Of a DNA stretch of 64,000 nt, positions 17,685 to 27,116 are shown piece by piece. Position 1 is the first letter of the stretch; every line of letters begins with the position of its first letter. Below the pieces are notes generated by a model. The model did no database searches. It was not told the DNA's origin and saw nothing but the letters and a program-made list of their open reading frames with translations. Source of the DNA: Limimaricola soesokkakensis (GTDB lineage: Bacteria > Pseudomonadota > Alphaproteobacteria > Rhodobacterales > Rhodobacteraceae); NCBI RefSeq assembly GCF_900172345.1, contig NZ_FWFY01000007.1, positions 121,582 through 185,581 of the forward strand, written 5' to 3'. A program made the position numbers and the translations under genes.

Positions 17685-17711
17685 TCAGTTCAAACGGTAC
17701 CTGATCAGTTC
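17675..17711. repeat. Tandem direct repeat carrying the stop codons of two convergent genes
   Basis: The 17-bp unit CGGTACCTGATCAGTTC occurs at 17675-17691 and again at 17695-17711, separated by three bases. It contains the palindrome TGATCA, which gives TGA on both strands. The first copy supplies the stop of the small plus-strand protein and the second supplies the stop of the minus-strand lipoprotein gene. Confidence 0.9.
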
Positions 17712-18265
17712 GACATGCGCCGCACGAGACGCTGGCCCGGCAGATCGCCGCCCAGCACCTGTTCGCGCGTGTCGCGTGCAAAGGCCGCCAGCAGATCGCG
17801 GTAATACCCGCCCGCCGAGTTGGTCACCGCGCCGACAAGCGTGCCGGTCCGGGTTTCGGCGGCCTCGCCCGCAAGGACCTGCACCGTGTAGCTGCCGCGC
17901 AGCGCCCCCGTTGGATCGATGACGCGCACCGCCCCCGAAAGCCGCGATTGGTCGCGTCCCCGCGCCGTCGCGGTACCACCGGCGAGATTGACCCGGGATA
18001 CCTCGACCAGCATCCGCCATTGGCCGCCCCGGCCCAACCTGTCGGCGAATTCCCGGCTCAGCGCCGCGTCGAGATCGGGCGCGATACGGCTCGTGTAGTC
18101 ACGGGCCGCGCCGCTCTCGAAGCCCGCGCCCTCGGCCGTGACCATGATGTCGGCAAGCTGCAACTCGCTACGCGCCGTGCGCGACAGCGGGTTCGGATCG
18201 GGCGTGCCGCAGGCCGCAAGAAGCCCGGCGAAGCCAAGGGCGATCAGGTGACGACGATGGAACAT
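17705..18265 (-). CDS. Hypothetical lipoprotein (186 aa)
   Basis: Predicted lipoprotein: N-terminus MFHRRHLIALGFAGLLAACGT with lipobox LAAC. The mature part has no family I recognise. It is mixed alpha/beta with segments LQLADIMVTAEGAGFESGAA and GQWRMLVEVSRVNLAGG, and the order of elements suggests a compact periplasmic or outer-membrane-attached domain. It lies upstream of nothing on its own strand and 23 bp downstream of panB, so it may be the last gene of a panC-panB transcript. Its stop lies in the second unit of the tandem repeat. Confidence 0.75.
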   Translation of the reverse strand: MFHRRHLIALGFAGLLAACGTPDPNPLSRTARSELQLADIMVTAEGAGFESGAARDYTSRIAPDLDAALSREFADRLGRGGQWRMLVEVSRVNLAGGTATARGRDQSRLSGAVRVIDPTGALRGSYTVQVLAGEAAETRTGTLVGAVTNSAGGYYRDLLAAFARDTREQVLGGDLPGQRLVRRMSN

Positions 18266-18288
18266 CGGTATCCTTTCAACAACATGTG

Positions 18289-19101
18289 TCAGCGGTATAC
18301 CTCGTCCTCCGTCGGAAAGGCGCGTGACTTCACGTCCTCGGCGTAGCGTTTTACGGAATCTTCAATCATCGGGCCGAGCTGGCCATAGACCTTCACGAAT
18401 TTCGGGGTCCACGGATTCAGTCCCAGCATGTCCTCGAGCACCAGAATCTGGCCGTCGCATTCGGCCGATGCGCCGATGCCGATGGTCGGGATCTCCACCG
18501 CCTTGGTGATCTTGGCGGCCAGCGGCTCGACCATGCCCTCGAGCACCACCGCAAAGGCGCCGGCCTCGGCCACGGCGCGCGCATCCTCGAGATGCGCCTC
18601 CCAGGTCTCTTCGTCACGGCCCTGGGTCTTGAAGCCACCCATGACGTGGCTCGACTGCGGCGTCAGGCCGATATGGGCCATCACCGGGATGCCACGCTCC
18701 ACGAGGAAGCGGATCGTCTCGGCCATGCGGGCGCCGCCCTCCAGCTTCACAGCGCCGCACTGGGTTTCCTTCATCACCCGTGCGGCATTGCGAAAGGCCA
18801 TGGCGGGGCTTTCCTCGTAGCTGCCGAAGGGCATGTCGACCACGACCAGCGCCTTCTTGGTGCCGCGCACCACGGCGCGGCCATGCATGATCATCAGGTC
18901 GAGCGAGACGCCGACCGTGCTTTCCATGCCATGCATCACCATGCCGAGGCTGTCGCCCACGAGGATGAAATCCGCGTGGCGATCGACGATCGCGGCAGTG
19001 TGCGCGTGGTAGGAGGTGAGCGAGACGATCGGCTCGCCGCCCTTGCGGCGGGCGATCTGCGGGACCGTCGTGCGGCGGATCGTTTCGGTCTGGGTGCTCA
19101 T
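18289..19101 (-). CDS. panB: 3-methyl-2-oxobutanoate hydroxymethyltransferase
   Basis: First committed enzyme of pantothenate synthesis, adding a hydroxymethyl group from methylenetetrahydrofolate to alpha-ketoisovalerate. At 270 residues it has normal length. Motifs include [20 protein letters not shown], the Mg-binding [38 protein letters not shown] and [14 protein letters not shown]. The start overlaps the panC stop by four bases, so panC-panB are translationally coupled. Confidence 0.96.
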   Translation of the reverse strand: MSTQTETIRRTTVPQIARRKGGEPIVSLTSYHAHTAAIVDRHADFILVGDSLGMVMHGMESTVGVSLDLMIMHGRAVVRGTKKALVVVDMPFGSYEESPAMAFRNAARVMKETQCGAVKLEGGARMAETIRFLVERGIPVMAHIGLTPQSSHVMGGFKTQGRDEETWEAHLEDARAVAEAGAFAVVLEGMVEPLAAKITKAVEIPTIGIGASAECDGQILVLEDMLGLNPWTPKFVKVYGQLGPMIEDSVKRYAEDVKSRAFPTEDEVYR

Positions 19102-19955
19102 GGGGCGATCTCCCTCTGATCGATCAAGAGGACCTCGCCGAACTGCGCCGAGATCATGATGGCTACGGGCTCCGACAGGGGTATGTCGGCGGATTGCGAA
19201 AGCGGTGCGAGGTCGCCGGGCCGTGCCAGGTCGAGCCCGGTCAGCGTCGCGCGCGGCTCGTCGGCGAGGCAGGCGCGGATCGCGGCCTCGATCTGCGCCG
19301 GACTGGCGCGCTCGATGGCCATCCGCTCGGCCCGATCGAGCGCGCGGTTCAGCACCACCGCCGCGGCCCGGTCCTCGGGCCCCAGCCGGACGTTGCGCGA
19401 CGACATGGCGAGCCCGTCCGCCTCGCGCATGGTCGGTACGCCGACGATGTCGATGTTCATGTGCAGATCGCGCGCCATGCGGCGGATCACCTGCAGCTGC
19501 TGGTAGTCCTTTTCGCCGAAATAGGCGGCGTCGGGGCGGGTGATGTTGAACAGCTTGGTGACGACGGTGGCGACGCCCCGGAAATGGCCGGGTCGCACCG
19601 CGCCATGCAGCCGCACGGCGAGGTCTCTCGTTTCGACGATGGTCTCGTCGCCTTCGGGATAGATCTCGTCGGCGCGCGGGATCAGCACCGCGTCGCAGCC
19701 CGCCGCCTCCAGCATCGCCAGATCGGCCTCTTCGGTGCGTGGATAGGTCTCAAGATCCTTCGGATCGCCGAACTGGGTCGGGTTTACGAAGATCGTCGCG
19801 ACGACCCGGCCATGATCGCGTCTGGCCGCGTCGATCAGGCTCATATGGCCGGCATGCAGGGCGCCCATGGTGGTGACGAGGCCGATGCTCTGGCCTTCGG
19901 CGCGAAACCCTGCGACCGCGTCGCGGATGGCGGCGATGCTTCGGCAGATCTGCAT
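19098..19955 (-). CDS. panC: Pantothenate synthetase (pantoate-beta-alanine ligase)
   Basis: ATP-dependent ligation of pantoate and beta-alanine. The 285-residue protein shows the HIGH-like motif [36 protein letters not shown], the [15 protein letters not shown] segment, [16 protein letters not shown], and the KMSKS-like [22 protein letters not shown] ribosome binding site is five bases before the start. Together with panB it makes pantothenate, the substrate for coenzyme A synthesis that ends with CoaBC at 8.7-9.9 kb. Confidence 0.96.
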   Translation of the reverse strand: MQICRSIAAIRDAVAGFRAEGQSIGLVTTMGALHAGHMSLIDAARRDHGRVVATIFVNPTQFGDPKDLETYPRTEEADLAMLEAAGCDAVLIPRADEIYPEGDETIVETRDLAVRLHGAVRPGHFRGVATVVTKLFNITRPDAAYFGEKDYQQLQVIRRMARDLHMNIDIVGVPTMREADGLAMSSRNVRLGPEDRAAAVVLNRALDRAERMAIERASPAQIEAAIRACLADEPRATLTGLDLARPGDLAPLSQSADIPLSEPVAIMISAQFGEVLLIDQREIAP

Positions 19956-20026
19956 GAGGTCCTCCCAGACGTTGCGCGTCTTTTACGGGGGCGCGGGGGG
20001 CTTCACAACCGGGCAGGCGAGGGCGC

Positions 20027-20674
20027 TCAGGCGCTGGGCGGCCAGGCCTTGGGGAAGGTCGGGGGCAGGGGCCCCTGCTCGAGCAACTCGGCATAGCTCG
20101 CGATCGAATGCCCCTCCTCGACATCGCTCACCGGCGGGCTCAGCCAGTGCACCGAGCCGATATGGCGAAAGCCGAAGAAGCGCGGCGGCAGGTGGCACAG
20201 CGTGTCGTCGGTGCGGCAGATGTTGAGCACGAAGCCCTCGCGGCCGAAATGCGTGCGCCCGAGATGCGTGCGCGGGCTGCCGAAGGAAAGGCTCGGCACC
20301 CCGAGCGAGGCGCCGACGATCTGCGCCGAGGCCCCGCCAAGCGAATGACCGATGATGAAGGCGGGCTTCTGCGGCTTGGCAAAGGCATAGACGATCTGCG
20401 CATGTTCGAGGAATCCCGCATGCCAGATCGCACCGCTGTCGCCCGCCGCCATGCGAAAGCCATGCGCATCGGGCGCGCGGTCGTGGATGAAATCGAAATT
20501 GAACTCGAACCAGTCCGAGAATTCGTTGGTTCCGGCAATGTAGAGGATGCCGCGTTTCAGCATTGCCGCCTGCACGCCGCGCAGGTCGATGGTTTCGACG
20601 ACGTCGGGCCCGTCCAGCCCCCTATCCATCCGGTCGATGATCCGCGCCGCCTCGGTGACATCGAGCGTCTTCAT
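20027..20674 (-). CDS. Class-3-lipase-like alpha/beta hydrolase
   Basis: 215-residue protein with the nucleophile elbow FIIGHSLGGASAQIVGA (GHSLG) near residue 118, preceded by YIAGTNEFSDWFEFNFDF, an arrangement seen in lipase class 3 proteins. The expected catalytic Asp is probably in ICRTDDTLCHLPP and the His in IGSVHWLSPP or VEEGHSIASY. No signal peptide, so likely cytoplasmic. Substrate unknown. It lies 71 bp upstream of panC on the same strand; functional linkage to pantothenate synthesis is not obvious. Confidence 0.72.
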   Translation of the reverse strand: MKTLDVTEAARIIDRMDRGLDGPDVVETIDLRGVQAAMLKRGILYIAGTNEFSDWFEFNFDFIHDRAPDAHGFRMAAGDSGAIWHAGFLEHAQIVYAFAKPQKPAFIIGHSLGGASAQIVGASLGVPSLSFGSPRTHLGRTHFGREGFVLNICRTDDTLCHLPPRFFGFRHIGSVHWLSPPVSDVEEGHSIASYAELLEQGPLPPTFPKAWPPSA

Positions 20675-20858
20675 GGCTGCTCCCGGGACTATGCGCAGAG
20701 GGTGGCGTCATTGGACGTCATGCTTGCCGCACCTGTCCAGAGTTTCCGCGCCTCTGCGCCGCTCTTGTCGCATTCGGCGCGCGAGAGGTCGCCGGGCTTC
20801 GGGCCGTTTCGCGGATTCGCGCGATGGTGCGGGCAAGGCCAGCCCCGGAGTGCGCGCG

Positions 20859-23357
20859 ATGAAGACCCATGTGAAAGCCCTTGTCGTCGGCGGTGGCGCC
20901 GTCGGCACCTCGATCGCCTATCACCTCGCGAAAGCCGGGTGGGATGACGTGATGCTTCTTGAGCGCGACGAGCTGACCTCGGGCTCGACATGGCACGCCG
21001 CCGGCCTCTTGCCCTATTTCAACATGTCCTACGCCACGACCTGGATCCACGACCACTCGATCAAGCTCTACAAGACGCTGGAGGCGGAGACCGGCCTCGA
21101 CGCAGGCTTCTTCGTGGTGGGCAACCTGCGCATGGCGCAGTCGAAGGCGCGCATGGACGAATACATGCTTTACGCCTCGACCGCCGAGACGGTCGGCGTG
21201 CCGTTCGAATGGATGACGCCCGCGCAGATCAAGGAGCGCTGGCCGCTGGTCCGGACCGAGGACCTCGAAGGCGCGATCTTCCATCCGACCGACGGCTACA
21301 TAAATCCCGCCGATGTCACCATGGCGATGGCGAAGGGCGCGCGGCAGCGCGGCGTGACGATCGAGCGCAAGTGGCAGGTCGATGGCTACGCGTGGACAGG
21401 CTCGGAATGGCGCGTGACGGTGACCAAGATGATCGAGAGGGGCGGCAACCTCGTCCCATCCGACGAGCAACAGGTCATCACCGCCGAGCATGTCGTCACC
21501 GCCACCGGCAACCACGCCCAGCGCACCGCGCGGCTTCTGGGCATCAAGATCCCGGCGATCCCGGTCGAGCACCAGTTCATCGTCACCGAGCCTGACCCGG
21601 CCCTGGTCGAATGGCGCAAGGACAACCCGCAGCACCCGGTGCTGCGCGACGCTGACGCCAAGTGGTACGTGCGCGAGGAGCGCGGTGGTTGGATTCTTGG
21701 CCCCTACGAACGCGGCGCGCCCGCGCGTTTTCCCTATGGCGTCCCCGACAGCTTCCGCGCCGACCTGTTCCCGCTCGATCTCGACCGGATCGAGGAGGAA
21801 TACATGTCGATGATCCACCGCATCCCGTCCTCGGAGACGGTGGGGCTCAAGGACGATTTCAACGGCCCGATCTGCTACACGCCCGACGGCAACCCGCTGA
21901 TCGGCCCGGCGCCGGGGCTGCGCAACATGTGGCTGGCCGAAGGTTTCTCCTTCGGCATCACTGCCGCCGGTGGCGCGGGGCATTACCTCGCGCAGTTGAT
22001 GGTGGAGGGCGAGGCCGAGATCGATATGGCGAGCCTCGACCCCAAGCGGTTCGGCTCATGGATGACCACCGATTATGCCGTGGCCAAGAACGAGGAGGCC
22101 TACGAGCACGTCTACATCCTGCACCACCCCGACGAGGAGCGCCCGGCGGCGCGCCCGCTGCGCACCTCCCCCGCCTATGACCGGCAGAAGGAGAAGGGCG
22201 CGCAGTTCGGGCAGGTGAACGGCTGGGAACGGCCGAATTATTACGGCCCCGTGGATGCGCCCGAGGGCTTCGATCACGACGCCCGCTCGTTCCGGCGCGG
22301 CGGCTGGTGGGAATACGCCGCCGCCGAGGCCAAGGCGATCCGCGAGGGCGTCGGTCTGATCGACGCCACCGCTTTTGCCAAGCACATGGTCACCGGGCCG
22401 GGTGCGGCCGCCTTCCTCGACTGGTTCACCACCAACAGGCTGCCGAAGGTCGGGCGCATCAACCTGACCTACGCGCTGACGGATGCCGGCACCACGCGCA
22501 CCGAATACACCATCGTGCGGCTGGCCGAGGACCGGTTCTACCTCGTCTCGGCGGGGGCCTGGAGCGCCTATGACGGCGATTTCCTGAGGAAGGCCGTCGA
22601 GGACAAGGAGGCCGAGTTCGGCCGGATCGACGTGCAGGACGTGACCACGCAATGGGGCGTCTTCGCCATCGCGGGGCCGCGCTCGCGCGAGGTGCTGAAC
22701 CGGCTGGTGCGCGACGCCGATGCGGCGACAGTGCTGTCGAACAAGCGCTTCCCGTGGCTGTCGTGCCGCGAAATCGAGCTGGGCATGGTGCCGGTGCGGG
22801 CGCTGCGGGTGGCATATACCGGCGAGCTGGGCTGGGAGCTGCATCACCCGATCGAGATGCAGAACCACCTGTGGGACAAGCTGATGGAGGCGGGCGCGTC
22901 TTCGGGGATGAAGCTGGTGGGCGCGCGGGCGCAGAACTGGCTGCGGCAGGAGAAGTCCTACCGCGCCTTCGGCACCGAGCTGGGCCGCGACGCGACGCCG
23001 CTCGAGGCCGGTCTCGACCGCTTCGTCGATCTCTCCAAGGAATTCCACGGCAAGGCGGCGATGGAGGGCATCGGCATCCGCTCGAAATGCGTGACGCTGC
23101 TGATCGACGGACCGGCGGACGCCGATCCGTGGGGCCGCGAGGCGCTCTATGCGGGTGGCGAGAAGGTCGGGCGTTTGACCTCCGGCGGCTGGTCGGCGGC
23201 CTTCGGCAAGTCCATCGGCATGGGTTACGTGCGCCCCGATCTGGCCGCGCCGGGGACGAAGCTCAAGGTCCGGATGTTCCGCGAACTTTGGGACGCCGAG
23301 GTGACCGAGGACAGCCCCTACGATCCGACCAACGCCACGATCCGCGCCGACGGCTGA
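20859..23357 (+). CDS. Dimethylglycine/sarcosine dehydrogenase-type FAD oxidoreductase with GcvT domain
   Basis: 832-residue two-part flavoenzyme that oxidatively demethylates an N-methyl amine such as dimethylglycine or sarcosine, passing the one-carbon unit to tetrahydrofolate. The N-terminal FAD domain has VVGGGAVGTSIAYHLAKAG and SGSTWHAAGLLP, whose His matches the covalent flavin site of DMGDH. The C-terminal half is an aminomethyltransferase (GcvT-like) region from about 440, with YTGELGWELHHPIEMQ and the terminal MGYVRPDLAAPGTKL. I chose the ATG at 20859 because it begins the FAD motif; the frame is open far upstream. Stand-alone gene. Exact substrate among methylated glycines is uncertain. 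Confidence 0.88.
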   Translation: MKTHVKALVVGGGAVGTSIAYHLAKAGWDDVMLLERDELTSGSTWHAAGLLPYFNMSYATTWIHDHSIKLYKTLEAETGLDAGFFVVGNLRMAQSKARMDEYMLYASTAETVGVPFEWMTPAQIKERWPLVRTEDLEGAIFHPTDGYINPADVTMAMAKGARQRGVTIERKWQVDGYAWTGSEWRVTVTKMIERGGNLVPSDEQQVITAEHVVTATGNHAQRTARLLGIKIPAIPVEHQFIVTEPDPALVEWRKDNPQHPVLRDADAKWYVREERGGWILGPYERGAPARFPYGVPDSFRADLFPLDLDRIEEEYMSMIHRIPSSETVGLKDDFNGPICYTPDGNPLIGPAPGLRNMWLAEGFSFGITAAGGAGHYLAQLMVEGEAEIDMASLDPKRFGSWMTTDYAVAKNEEAYEHVYILHHPDEERPAARPLRTSPAYDRQKEKGAQFGQVNGWERPNYYGPVDAPEGFDHDARSFRRGGWWEYAAAEAKAIREGVGLIDATAFAKHMVTGPGAAAFLDWFTTNRLPKVGRINLTYALTDAGTTRTEYTIVRLAEDRFYLVSAGAWSAYDGDFLRKAVEDKEAEFGRIDVQDVTTQWGVFAIAGPRSREVLNRLVRDADAATVLSNKRFPWLSCREIELGMVPVRALRVAYTGELGWELHHPIEMQNHLWDKLMEAGASSGMKLVGARAQNWLRQEKSYRAFGTELGRDATPLEAGLDRFVDLSKEFHGKAAMEGIGIRSKCVTLLIDGPADADPWGREALYAGGEKVGRLTSGGWSAAFGKSIGMGYVRPDLAAPGTKLKVRMFRELWDAEVTEDSPYDPTNATIRADG

Positions 23358-23374
23358 GTAGAGAAGGGGCGGCG

Positions 23375-23854
23375 TCAGCCGCCCTCCCAGGCGCGGCGGA
23401 GCGCTGCGAGATCGAGCTTCACCATCTCCATCATCGCCGCCATCAACCGTTTCGACTGCTCCTCGTCGGCGTCGCGCATCATCTGCTCGAAGGGCTCGGG
23501 CACCAGTTGCCAGCGCAGGCCGAAGCGGTCCTTCAGCCAGCCGCACTGCATCTCCTCTCCGCCATCCGCGAGCAGGGCGGACCAGAGCCGGTCCAGTTCG
23601 GCCTGGTCGGAGCAGGGGACCGACAGCGACACGGACTCGTTGAATGTGGTGTAGGGCCCGCCGTTCAGCGCCTGCATCTCCTGTCCGTCGAGGCTGAACT
23701 CGACGAGGACGACGTCGCCCGCCTTGCCGCCGGGCCAATCCACGGCGCTGGTGTTGCGGGCGGTGACTCGCGAGTTCGGGAACACCGAGACGTAGAATTC
23801 GGCGGCCTGCTCCGCTTGTCCGTCGTACCACAGGCAGGGTCTGATCTTCGGCAT
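23375..23854 (-). CDS. VOC family protein (PhnB / 3-demethylubiquinone methyltransferase-like glyoxalase fold)
   Basis: 159-residue vicinal-oxygen-chelate-fold protein with the PhnB-type pattern PCLWYDGQAEQAAEFYVSVF at the start, DWPGGKAGDVVLVEFSLDGQ in the middle and CGWLKDRFGLRWQLVPEP near residue 105. Members of this group are often annotated as 3-demethylubiquinone-9 3-methyltransferase domain proteins, and their real functions are mostly unknown. The ATG at 23854 begins the conserved MPKIRPCLWYDG. It is convergent with the DMGDH-type gene. Confidence 0.82.
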   Translation of the reverse strand: MPKIRPCLWYDGQAEQAAEFYVSVFPNSRVTARNTSAVDWPGGKAGDVVLVEFSLDGQEMQALNGGPYTTFNESVSLSVPCSDQAELDRLWSALLADGGEEMQCGWLKDRFGLRWQLVPEPFEQMMRDADEEQSKRLMAAMMEMVKLDLAALRRAWEGG

Positions 23855-23903
23855 GTCGAATCCTCCTCTGGTGGTAGGATGCCACACCAAGACGCGCCGC
23901 CGG

Positions 23904-23935
23904 GCAAAAAAAGGCCCGCCATGAGGGCGGGCCTT
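23904..23935 (-). terminator. Intrinsic terminator at the end of the xdh-purine transporter operon
   Basis: Ten-bp perfect stem AAGGCCCGCC / GGCGGGCCTT (23911-23920 with 23926-23935), loop five bases, followed on the minus strand by a run of seven T (A-run at 23906-23912 on plus). It sits 24 bp downstream of the BMP-binding-protein stop, which is the last gene of the minus-strand operon. Confidence 0.9.
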
Positions 23936-23958
23936 CGATAGGCTGTCGAGAGCGCCGC

Positions 23959-25035
23959 TTACTGCGGGATATCGCCCGTGAGCCCCTCGACGTAGAAGTT
24001 CATGCCGGCGAGCGTCGCGTCATCGGCCACTTCGCCCTCGGCGAGCCAGTCCGAGCCGTCCTGCTTCTTGAGCGGGCCGGTGAAGGGGTGCACTTCGCCC
24101 GAGGCGATCGCGTCCTTGAGCGCCAGCGCGGCTTCCTTCACCTCGGCGGGCACCGCGTCGGTGATCTCGCCGATCTCGACCATGCCGGCATCGATGCCGT
24201 CCCAGGTGTCCTTCGACTCCCAGGTGCCGTCGATCACCGCGCCGACGCGGTCAATGTAGTACTGGTTCCAGTTGTCGATGATCGAGCTGACGCGCGGCTT
24301 CGGCGCGTAGTCGAGCATGTCCGAGGCCTGGCCGAAGGTGATGACGTCGCCCGCCTCCTGCGCCGCGGCCTGCGGCGCGGTGGAATCGGTGTGCTGGAGG
24401 ATCACGTCGGCGCCGGCGTCGATCAGCGCCTTGGCCGCCTCGGCTTCCTTGGCCGGGTCGAACCAGGTGTAGGCCCAGACCACGCGGAACTCGACCTCGG
24501 GGTTCACCTTCTTGGCCTGGATGTAGGCGGCGTTGATGCCGCGGATCACCTCGGGGATCGGGTAGGAGCCGATATAGCCGATGATGTTGCTCTCGGTCAT
24601 CTCGCCCGCGATCAGGCCCTGCACCGCGCGGCCCTCGTAGAAGCGGGCGGAGTAGGTCGAGACGTTGTCAGCGCGCTGGTAGCCGGTGGCGTGCTCGAAC
24701 TTCACGTCCGGAAACTTCTGGGCGACGTTCATCGTCGCTTCCATGAAGCCGAAGGAGGTGGTGAAGATCAGGTCCGCGCCCTGCAGCGCCATCTGCGTCA
24801 GCACGCGCTCGGCGTCGGGGCCTTCGGGGACGCTCTCGACATAAACGGTCTCGACCTTGTCGCCGTATTCCTCCTCGACGGCGAGGCGGCCCTGGTCGTG
24901 CTGGTAGGTCCAGCCGAGATCGCCCACCGGCCCGACATAGATGAAGCCCACCTTGGTCTTGTCGTCCTGCGCCATCGCCCCGGTGGCGAGGCCCATGGCG
25001 GCGGTGGCACCGAGAAGCACTGTCTTGAAGGTCAT
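23959..25035 (-). CDS. BMP family ABC transporter substrate-binding protein (nucleoside/purine type)
   Basis: 358-residue periplasmic binding protein of the BMP/Med/PnrA family, which binds nucleosides or purines. Signal peptide MTFKTVLLGATAAMGLATGAMAQ. The mature part begins KVGFIYVGPVGDLGWTYQHD, followed by DLIFTTSFGFMEATMNVAQK and NIIGYIGSYPIPEVIRGINA, the latter typical of PnrA-like proteins. It is the last gene of a run: the two permeases are 31 bp upstream and the ATPase before them, with xdhABC at the head. A terminator follows. Confidence 0.92.
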   Translation of the reverse strand: MTFKTVLLGATAAMGLATGAMAQDDKTKVGFIYVGPVGDLGWTYQHDQGRLAVEEEYGDKVETVYVESVPEGPDAERVLTQMALQGADLIFTTSFGFMEATMNVAQKFPDVKFEHATGYQRADNVSTYSARFYEGRAVQGLIAGEMTESNIIGYIGSYPIPEVIRGINAAYIQAKKVNPEVEFRVVWAYTWFDPAKEAEAAKALIDAGADVILQHTDSTAPQAAAQEAGDVITFGQASDMLDYAPKPRVSSIIDNWNQYYIDRVGAVIDGTWESKDTWDGIDAGMVEIGEITDAVPAEVKEAALALKDAIASGEVHPFTGPLKKQDGSDWLAEGEVADDATLAGMNFYVEGLTGDIPQ

Positions 25036-25066
25036 GTCGTTGTTCCCTGTTGGTGGATCTTCCGCC

Positions 25067-25978
25067 TCAGCTCGAGGCGTGGAAGGGGCGGCCGAGCGAG
25101 CCGGGGGCGCGCCCCGCCCGCAGGATGACGAGAACGAGGATGGTCGCCAAGTAGGGAGCCATCTGCAGGTATTCGATCGGGATCTGCACGCCGCCCGAGG
25201 CCTGCAGCGCCAGTTGCAGCGCCGTGGCGCCGCCGAACAGCCAGGCGCCCAGCACTAGGCGGCCGGGCCGCCAGCTGGCGAAGACCACGATCGCCAGCGC
25301 GATCCAGCCCGCCCCGGCGGTCATGCCTTCGGTCCATTGCGGCACGCGCACGAGGCTCAGATAGGCGCCGCCAAGTCCGGCGCAGGCGCCGCCAAAGGCG
25401 ATCGCGGCAAGCCGCAGACGCACGACCTTGTAGCCCAGCGCATGGGCGGCGTCGTGGTTTTCGCCGACGGCGCGCAGCACCCGGCCGGCGCGGGTCCGGT
25501 TCAGGAACAGCCAGACCAGCGCGACGATCAGCAGCGCGATGTAGACCATCGCGTCATGGCGGAACATCACCGGCCCGAGAAACGGGATGTCGCGCAGCCC
25601 CGGCAAGTAGAGGTCGGGCACCACGGGGCCCTTCACGCCGATATAGCCCTGACCCAGAAGGGCCGAGAGGCCAAGGCCGAACAGCGTCAGCGCAAGCCCG
25701 GTGGCCACCTGATTGGACAGGAAGAGCTGGGTCAGGATCCCGAACACCATCGACAGAAGCGCCCCGCCCAGCGCCGCGCCCGCGAAGCCCAGCCATGGCG
25801 AGCCGGTCGCGGTCGCCACGACGAAGCCGCAGACCGCGCCGGTGATCATCATGCCCTCGACGCCGAGATTGAGCACGCCCGCGCGCTCGACGACCAGCTC
25901 GCCGATCGCCGCCAGCAGGATCGGTGTCGAGACGACGATGATCGCCGACAGCAGCAGGATTGGATCGATGTTGCTCAT
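25067..25978 (-). CDS. ABC transporter permease (NupQ/YufQ-like)
   Basis: 303-residue integral membrane subunit of the BPD_transp_2 (branched-chain/nucleoside) permease family. It starts MSNIDPILLLSAIIVVSTP and has the family signature ERAGVLNLGVEGMMITGAV, then about eight hydrophobic segments and RVLRAVGENHDAAHALGYKV, the coupling-helix region that contacts the ATPase. The start overlaps the stop of the preceding permease gene by four bases. With the BMP binding protein and the duplicated ATPase it forms a nucleoside/purine importer. Confidence 0.92.
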   Translation of the reverse strand: MSNIDPILLLSAIIVVSTPILLAAIGELVVERAGVLNLGVEGMMITGAVCGFVVATATGSPWLGFAGAALGGALLSMVFGILTQLFLSNQVATGLALTLFGLGLSALLGQGYIGVKGPVVPDLYLPGLRDIPFLGPVMFRHDAMVYIALLIVALVWLFLNRTRAGRVLRAVGENHDAAHALGYKVVRLRLAAIAFGGACAGLGGAYLSLVRVPQWTEGMTAGAGWIALAIVVFASWRPGRLVLGAWLFGGATALQLALQASGGVQIPIEYLQMAPYLATILVLVILRAGRAPGSLGRPFHASS

Positions 25979-27057
25979 GCCACCGCCCTCCGGCCGAACC
26001 GGAAGCTGAAATTCGTCAGGACGTCGATCGCCAGCAGGAAGAACAGCAGCATCCCCTGGAACATCTGGATCGCGGCGAGCGGCAGGTTCATCTGCAGCTG
26101 CGCCAGCTCGCCGCCGATATAGGTGAGCGCCATCAGCAGCCCGGCCAGCAGGATGCCGATGGGGTTCAGCCGCCCGAGGAAGGCCACGATGATCGCGGTG
26201 AAGCCGTAGCCCACGTTGAAGTCGATGCTGAGCCGACCCGCGGGTCCGGCCACCTCGAACATCCCCGCGAGCCCGGCAAGCCCGCCGGAGATGCCCATGC
26301 AGACCACGACGAGCCAGCCCGGATTGACGCCGCCGAAGACGGCGGCGCGCGGGCTCTGCCCGGCGAGGCGGACCCTGAAGCCGAGCTGGTGGCGGGTCAT
26401 CACCACCTGGCCCACGATCACCGCGGCGAAGGCCAGCGCCACGCCCCAATGCAGCCCCGTGCCCGGGATCAGGTCGAGATTGGCGGCGGAGGGGTATTGC
26501 GCGAGGTTGCGCGACCCGGGAAAGCCCATGCCCTCGGGATTGCGCAGCAGCCCCAGCGACATCGAGGCCAGCAGCGCTTCGGCGACATAGACCAGCATCA
26601 GGGAGACCAGTACCTCGTTGGTGCCGAAGCGGACCTTCAGCAGCGCCGGGATCATCGCCCAGAGCAGCCCGCCCAGCGCGCCCGCGACGATCATCGCGGG
26701 AAACACGATCCACGTTTCGGCGGGATAGATGGCAAGGCCGGTGGCAGCAGCGCAGATCGCCCCGAGGATGTACTGCCCCTCGGCGCCGATGTTCCAGATC
26801 CCGGCCCGGAAGCCCAGGGAAAGACCGATGGCGATGAGGATCAGCGGCCCCGCCTTCACGAGGAGCTGTGGCCGCGAATAGGAGGCGAAATCCCCGAAGA
26901 GCGGATCCCAGAAGATGGTGCGGATCGCCTCGACCGGGTCCTTGCCCAGGAGCGCGAACATCAGCCCGCCCGCCACCATGGTCAGCGCCACGGCAACGAA
27001 GGGCGTGGCGATCGTCCAGGCGCGGGACGGTTCGGGTCGGCGGTCGAGCCGGATCAC
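25975..27057 (-). CDS. ABC transporter permease (NupP/YufP-like)
   Basis: 360-residue membrane subunit paired with the shorter permease downstream. Around ten hydrophobic segments; the typical WNIGAEGQYILGAICAAATG motif is at about residue 88, and SPRAAVFGGVNPGWLVVVCM corresponds to the coupling-helix region. N-terminal charged leader MIRLDRRPEPSRAW precedes the first helix. The gene starts 59 bp after the ATPase stop, and its own stop overlaps the next permease start. Same importer as the BMP binding protein. Confidence 0.92.
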   Translation of the reverse strand: MIRLDRRPEPSRAWTIATPFVAVALTMVAGGLMFALLGKDPVEAIRTIFWDPLFGDFASYSRPQLLVKAGPLILIAIGLSLGFRAGIWNIGAEGQYILGAICAAATGLAIYPAETWIVFPAMIVAGALGGLLWAMIPALLKVRFGTNEVLVSLMLVYVAEALLASMSLGLLRNPEGMGFPGSRNLAQYPSAANLDLIPGTGLHWGVALAFAAVIVGQVVMTRHQLGFRVRLAGQSPRAAVFGGVNPGWLVVVCMGISGGLAGLAGMFEVAGPAGRLSIDFNVGYGFTAIIVAFLGRLNPIGILLAGLLMALTYIGGELAQLQMNLPLAAIQMFQGMLLFFLLAIDVLTNFSFRFGRRAVA

Positions 27058-27116
27058 GCGGTGGCTCCCGAGGCGCGGGGCCCCTGCTTCTTCACTCCGG
27101 AAATACTCAAGATCCC

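Noticed and set aside
22900..23384. GGGCGGC-GTCA-GCCGCCC hairpin at 23367-23384 as terminator of the DMGDH-type gene
   Set aside because: The stem is good but no T-tract follows, and it overlaps the end of the convergent VOC gene; not called.
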